From Tillus elongatus (lineage: Eukaryota > Arthropoda > Insecta > Coleoptera > Cleridae), in NCBI GenBank assembly GCA_964006375.1, contig OZ023265.1, forward strand, positions 153,033,047-153,097,046: DNA of 64,000 nt, written 5' to 3'. The position numbers were made by a program, and so were the translations under genes. Of this stretch, positions 60,106 to 64,000 are shown one piece after another. Below the pieces are notes generated by a model that saw only the letters and a list, made by a program, of their open reading frames with translations, was not told the DNA's origin and searched no databases. How positions within the stretch are numbered: the first letter of the stretch is position 1; each line of letters opens with the position of its first letter.

Positions 60106-60480
60106 AAGTCTTGTATTTGAATTTTGTGGCAGTAAATGCTTGCTTTAAAAATTACGATAATTTAGTAAAAATTGACATAATTTAGAGAACAGTCAGTTTA
60201 ACAAGTTAGTATTACACACGAAGAAACATTGATTTTATTAACAACCCTAAAAGTGTATTACAAAGCTTGAAAATAAATAGTTGGTTACAATCAGACTTTT
60301 AGTAGAGTTGTAGATTGTATATTGGATTTAATGAGTCGCATGGGCCTTTTGTCTCCCATCGCTGCGACACAAATGGGTCTTTTGTGCATGACAATTTTTA
60401 TTTCAATAGTTGCCGAAAACTTAGGATTTTTTGTTCACTTAACTAGCTTTTCGAAAGCTATTTTACCTATCTCCTGGGGT
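60106..60480. other. Unassigned sequence between gypsy and LINE relics
   Basis: No feature is recognised. The end near 60360-60480 may be LINE 3' UTR. Confidence 0.4.
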
Positions 60481-61215
60481 GCTTAGGCCACTCCCCTAAG
60501 GTATATCAGCCTTTTGCAAAACTGACCCATACAGTCACGTAGTAAATGTTCTGTTGTTTCTGCTGCCGCCTTACCCATCTTCATAAGGTGATACCTTACA
60601 GGGAAATATCTTGTGAAAAGCGCTGTGATTATCCTCAAGTCATTTCTGCGCAATTCTAGAAGCAGCTGAGACTTCTCTGTTGATATGGTGTTTTGCCTGC
60701 GTTTAGCCTGTCGTTTACCTTCAGTATGACAGCATTTGGTTCCCTTTTCAAGCACCAAGTTCATTTGGCTTTCACATGGCTTTTTGTTAATCCGTAACAG
60801 GCTGACCATAGAATGGTGTTTTTGCTGCCTTTTTTGCAAGGCTATCTCCTTCCTCATTTTTTTCAACGCCTAAAAGCCGTGATATCCACAATCAAGATAC
60901 CTTGTTGTTCGTAGCCAGTTGCTTTAAGGTTTTTTTGCAGATCCAGGTCAGTTTAGACTCGGTTCTGAAAGATATCAGAGTCTTTAGGACTACCCGACCG
61001 CCTGAGAGTAACACACATTTCGGAGTCTTCGTTGTATGCAGTTCTGTTCACAGACATTTATAGCACGCATTTCTGCTTGGAAGTTTTCCCCAGGGACCTA
61101 GGTTCTCTTATTCCCAGTCCTGCCCCCTCCATTTGTTTAGATCCGTCCCTATACCATTCGGACGAGTTGTTTTGTCAGATTTTCACTGTCTTTGTCCCAT
61201 GCTTGGTGGTCACTT
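60481..61215 (-). pseudogene. LINE C-terminus with RNase H, second kind
   Basis: Minus-strand pieces in shifting frames read 'KTFQAEMRAI' (second RNase H block), 'ESKLTWICKKTLKQLATNNK', 'GVEKNEEGDSLAKKAA' (last Asp block) and then, in the 127-codon frame ending 60483, 'LLLELRRNDLRIITALFT', 'YHLMKMGKA' and 'ETTEHLLRDC'. Order and motifs match the RNase H tail of I-type LINEs, as at 18336-19253, but from a different family. Multiple stops make it dead. Confidence 0.75.
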
Positions 61216-61584
61216 ATATGACCACGACAAATTGGACTATGAAGTCCAGTTTAGCTGACATTTGATCTGTTGGTTTGGCGAGCGACTCCAGTGGAATGAT
61301 GTCCAGATCTTGAAGTGACCAACCAAGTGTCCGGTTTTGAATTTGTCTGCTTGCTCTTTAATTCGTACAATTATTATTGCTTTAGCATATTTAGGTTTTA
61401 AAAACCATTTCGACCAGACAATTTTTATATACATATTTTTTTACCCTAATGTAGCTTACTAAAGTCCTTTGTACTTGTTACTGTAAACCAAAAATTATTC
61501 TTTTGGTTAAAATTCCCATCCTGCCTAACACAGTCGCAGACTTTTGGCGATAACATATCAGATATTTTTCAAATCACCTCCTTA
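61216..61584. other. Unassigned AT-rich sequence
   Basis: No gene is recognised. Confidence 0.4.
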
Positions 61585-62016
61585 TTAGCGAATTTTTATT
61601 TAAACCATTCGCTAATAGAGAGGTATCGATGGTGAGACTTGGCAAAAATTTCAAATGTGCGCGAATTTGGGTCCCTGGAACCCGAAACCAAAGTCCGTTT
61701 GAATACATATACACACACACATATAGTAATCAACCGATTTTGATGAAACTCGGCAAGTGTTTTTATTAATAGCTTGGATGAGTTCGTTAGCCAGCCCAAT
61801 CAGACCAGTTTGTTTTTAATTTGATTTTTCCCAAGAAAAAAATTCTTATCTCAAAAAATAACAAAGGTATTCTCATGAAAATTGGTACCTATGTTGCACT
61901 GGTAAAAAAACTTAGCAGGTACCAAAACTCAACTTTCTAGGTTTATAAAAAATGTGTTATTCCAATTATGAAGCATTTAATAAAAATTCGCTACCATAAC
62001 GCACTTGCTGCGTCAC
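61585..62016 (-). mobile_element. S-form repeat without (TA)n expansion (432 bp)
   Basis: The hairpin TTAGCGAATTTTTATTTAAACCATTCGCTAA is at 61585-61615, with a right arm in which the microsatellite site holds only 'atacatatacacacacacat' (about 61705-61725). A full left arm and the 5' end GACGCAGCAAGTGCG follow near 62015. The subterminal motif is TAGCGAATTTTTAT, the same GCGAAT variant as the hairpin. Confidence 0.9.
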
Positions 62017-62079
62017 GTTTTTTTTTGTATATGCATGATACAAAATAAATTAATAAACACAGATATCAGGGAGTTAGTT

Positions 62080-62690
62080 TATTCTATGATCGTTCTCTTT
62101 TGGTTAATTTTAAATGAAACCCTCTCTAGACTAAGTACAACAGTTGCAAAGGATCTTTTCCAGCATTCCCATATTTCCCTTACTGCGAAGGCTGCAGCGA
62201 GGAAGCTTGCGTTTCCATTTCGAGTTAAAAGTATATTTTCAATACAACAGCTTTCTACACTCTACAAAGTACATATACATTCACAGCTGAGGAATTATTC
62301 TTATGTCTGTGGTTCTGCACTATAGACCACATTATCCCTTTACATTCAATTCAGAAAGGAGCCGTTTGCCTCATAAAATATTTATCTATCATTATCTCAT
62401 TCTCACTCTTATTTCTCTTGATCAGAGAAGAAACTTTGGGGCCAGTTATATTTCGATTCGATATAGTAATCGACATTGCTCTTTAGAAATTGCATAATTG
62501 GCTGCTCCGTTATCGGAATTTCGTTAAAAAAACTCGCTTCAATCAACATCACTCGCTTCTGGTGTAATTTACGTCAAACTACCCACTCACCGAACAGTTT
62601 GCTACCACACTTAGTTTTCCCGTAGAATCTTTAAACTCCGGAATGATGGCGGACATTTTACCCGCTACTCATAATCTCCAAGAACATTGC
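62080..62690 (+). pseudogene. CR1/Jockey-like LINE, C-terminal RT fragment
   Basis: The plus frame at about 62160-62325 reads 'HISLTAKAAARKLAFPFRVK', 'SIQQLSTLYKVHIHSQLRNY', matching the thumb region of LINE-A-type RT (compare 'VEAAAKILGFLFRPRKYF', 'LYTLYTSQIRPNLEY' at 22530-22640). Later 'FPVESLNSGMMADILPATHN' at about 62610-62675 resembles the C-terminal 'FPSPPNLPTFK' region. Stops interrupt it and it is strongly diverged. Confidence 0.65.
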
Positions 62691-62691
62691 G

Positions 62692-62812
62692 AAATGTACG
62701 ACAGGGTCGCCATCTCGCTGCGAATAACACAAAATGTTATAAAATAGAGACTGTGTACAACCAACTAACAATTTTGTAAATTGTCAGCCCTGGCCCATTT
62801 CATCCCTAAGAT
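62692..62812 (+). repeat. Dispersed repeat, copy 2
   Basis: It is the plus-strand partner of 46135-46290, directly after the LINE fragment. It may be the LINE 3' UTR, in which case 46135-46290 is a 3' end only of the same LINE. Confidence 0.7.
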
Positions 62813-62992
62813 AGAGATAATGTATGTAAAGCTAGAGGTATTATGACCATAATTGGAACCGCAGACCTGTTTCGCTCTAATTAGAGCTCGTCAGTACGAT
62901 ATACTTATTACAGCGGGAACACACCTATACAGTATTACGGTTAGACCAGCCAGGCTACCATAGCCGTAGCATCATCAGATAGGTGAAAGAAA

Positions 62993-63546
<554 letters not shown>

Positions 63547-63736
63547 CAATGCTATCAAGCAGCGAAAGCGGTTACAGAGAAGAAAACAAACATATTTATA
63601 AAGTCAGAGAAAGAGTCTCTACGTCTGTATTTAGTATGGAGCGGTTTTACCAAGTAAGGCAGCAAAAATTTGTGAATTATCTCATACTTCAAAGCTTGTA
63701 CGATGTTTTCTTTTATATGGTATAATAGAAAAAAAT
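63547..63736 (+). other. Third copy of the MLSSSE-type module
   Basis: ATG at 63549 opens 'MLSSSESGYREENKHIYKVR' and later DNA 'tagtatggagcggttttacc' then 'aagtaaggcagcaa'. The start and end blocks match the foldback arms at 20783-20971 while the middle differs (about 90 bp shorter). It is squeezed between two S-form repeats. Function is unknown. Confidence 0.45.
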
Positions 63737-64000
63737 TCGGGACGCAGGAAGTGCGTTATAGTAATGAATTTTTATTAAGTGCTTCAAATTTGAATAACTC
63801 AACTTTATATAAAGTTAGACAGTTGAAATTAGGTACGTAGTAAGACCTTTCACAAAGAAAGATGTTCACCAAATTTCATTAAAGTATCTTTGTAATTTTA
63901 GGAGAAAAATCTATTTTTCCGAAAAAAACTAAAAATTTAGCAACTTCAGGAGTAAATACTGTAACTAATTACAAAAGCAAGGCCAAAGCATCAAAAACTG
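63737..64000 (+). mobile_element. S-form repeat, left arm, runs off the window
   Basis: TCGGGACGCAGGAAGTGCG is at 63737. The left arm is recognisable to about 63930 and then drifts. It continues beyond the window. Confidence 0.8.

Overview
This window looks like a stretch of a large, AT-rich, repeat-dominated animal genome, most probably an insect. The evidence is spliced coding sequence (an exon with AG/GT borders), several insect-type retrotransposon and mariner families, a tRNA-derived SINE, a histone H2A relic, and more than twenty long (TA)n microsatellites. I cannot name the species. No prokaryotic gene, operon or CRISPR array is present.

Host genes are few. One exon at 31869-32037 (+) encodes the glycine-rich loop, catalytic lysine and C-helix of a cAMP-dependent-type kinase close to Pka-C3/PRKX, so at least the centre of the window is intronic to that gene. 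A histone H2A copy at 25625-26007 (+) carries a net +8 bp insertion and an early stop.

Mobile DNA makes up most of the rest. (1) The dominant component is one modular non-autonomous family. Its 5' end starts TC(T/G)GGACGCAGCAAGTGCG, its 3' end is a palindrome closing on CTAA, and it usually has a (TA)n tract inside. About 25 copies occur on both strands, in a short form (S, about 430-550 bp) and a long form (L, about 1.35-1.42 kb). TC start, CTAA end, 3' hairpin and central microsatellite recall non-autonomous Helitron/Helentron elements, but the assignment is an inference and no Rep/helicase gene is present. (2) Three to five mariner-like transposons occur. The one at 39927-41998 is complete, with about 418-bp terminal inverted repeats, a TA target duplication and an intact 364-residue DD41D transposase. 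(3) Non-LTR retrotransposon fragments of at least five kinds include an R1-like insert at 49629-51441 flanked by a perfect 15-bp target duplication. (4) A Ty3/gypsy pol fragment with an internal tandem duplication lies at 58.5-60.1 kb, and a possible solo-type LTR plus primer-binding site at 28.7-29.2 kb. (5) A tRNA-derived SINE family has three clear copies, and there is a 5S rRNA-like relic. (6) Several foldback structures are present, the largest with 433-bp arms at 19818-20950.

Layout: 0-9 kb, LINE scraps and TA-bearing repeats; 9.6-12.5 kb, two mariners; 13-24.4 kb, long-form repeats, LINEs and the big foldback; 24.4-26.6 kb, quiet sequence with the H2A relic and a SINE; 26.7-34 kb, repeats, LTR, kinase exon and a LINE endonuclease fragment; 35-37.5 kb, a minisatellite-bearing candidate transposon; 38-42 kb, repeats and the intact mariner; 42-57 kb, repeats, SINE and R1-like LINE; 57.6-64 kb, SINE, gypsy, LINEs and short-form repeats.
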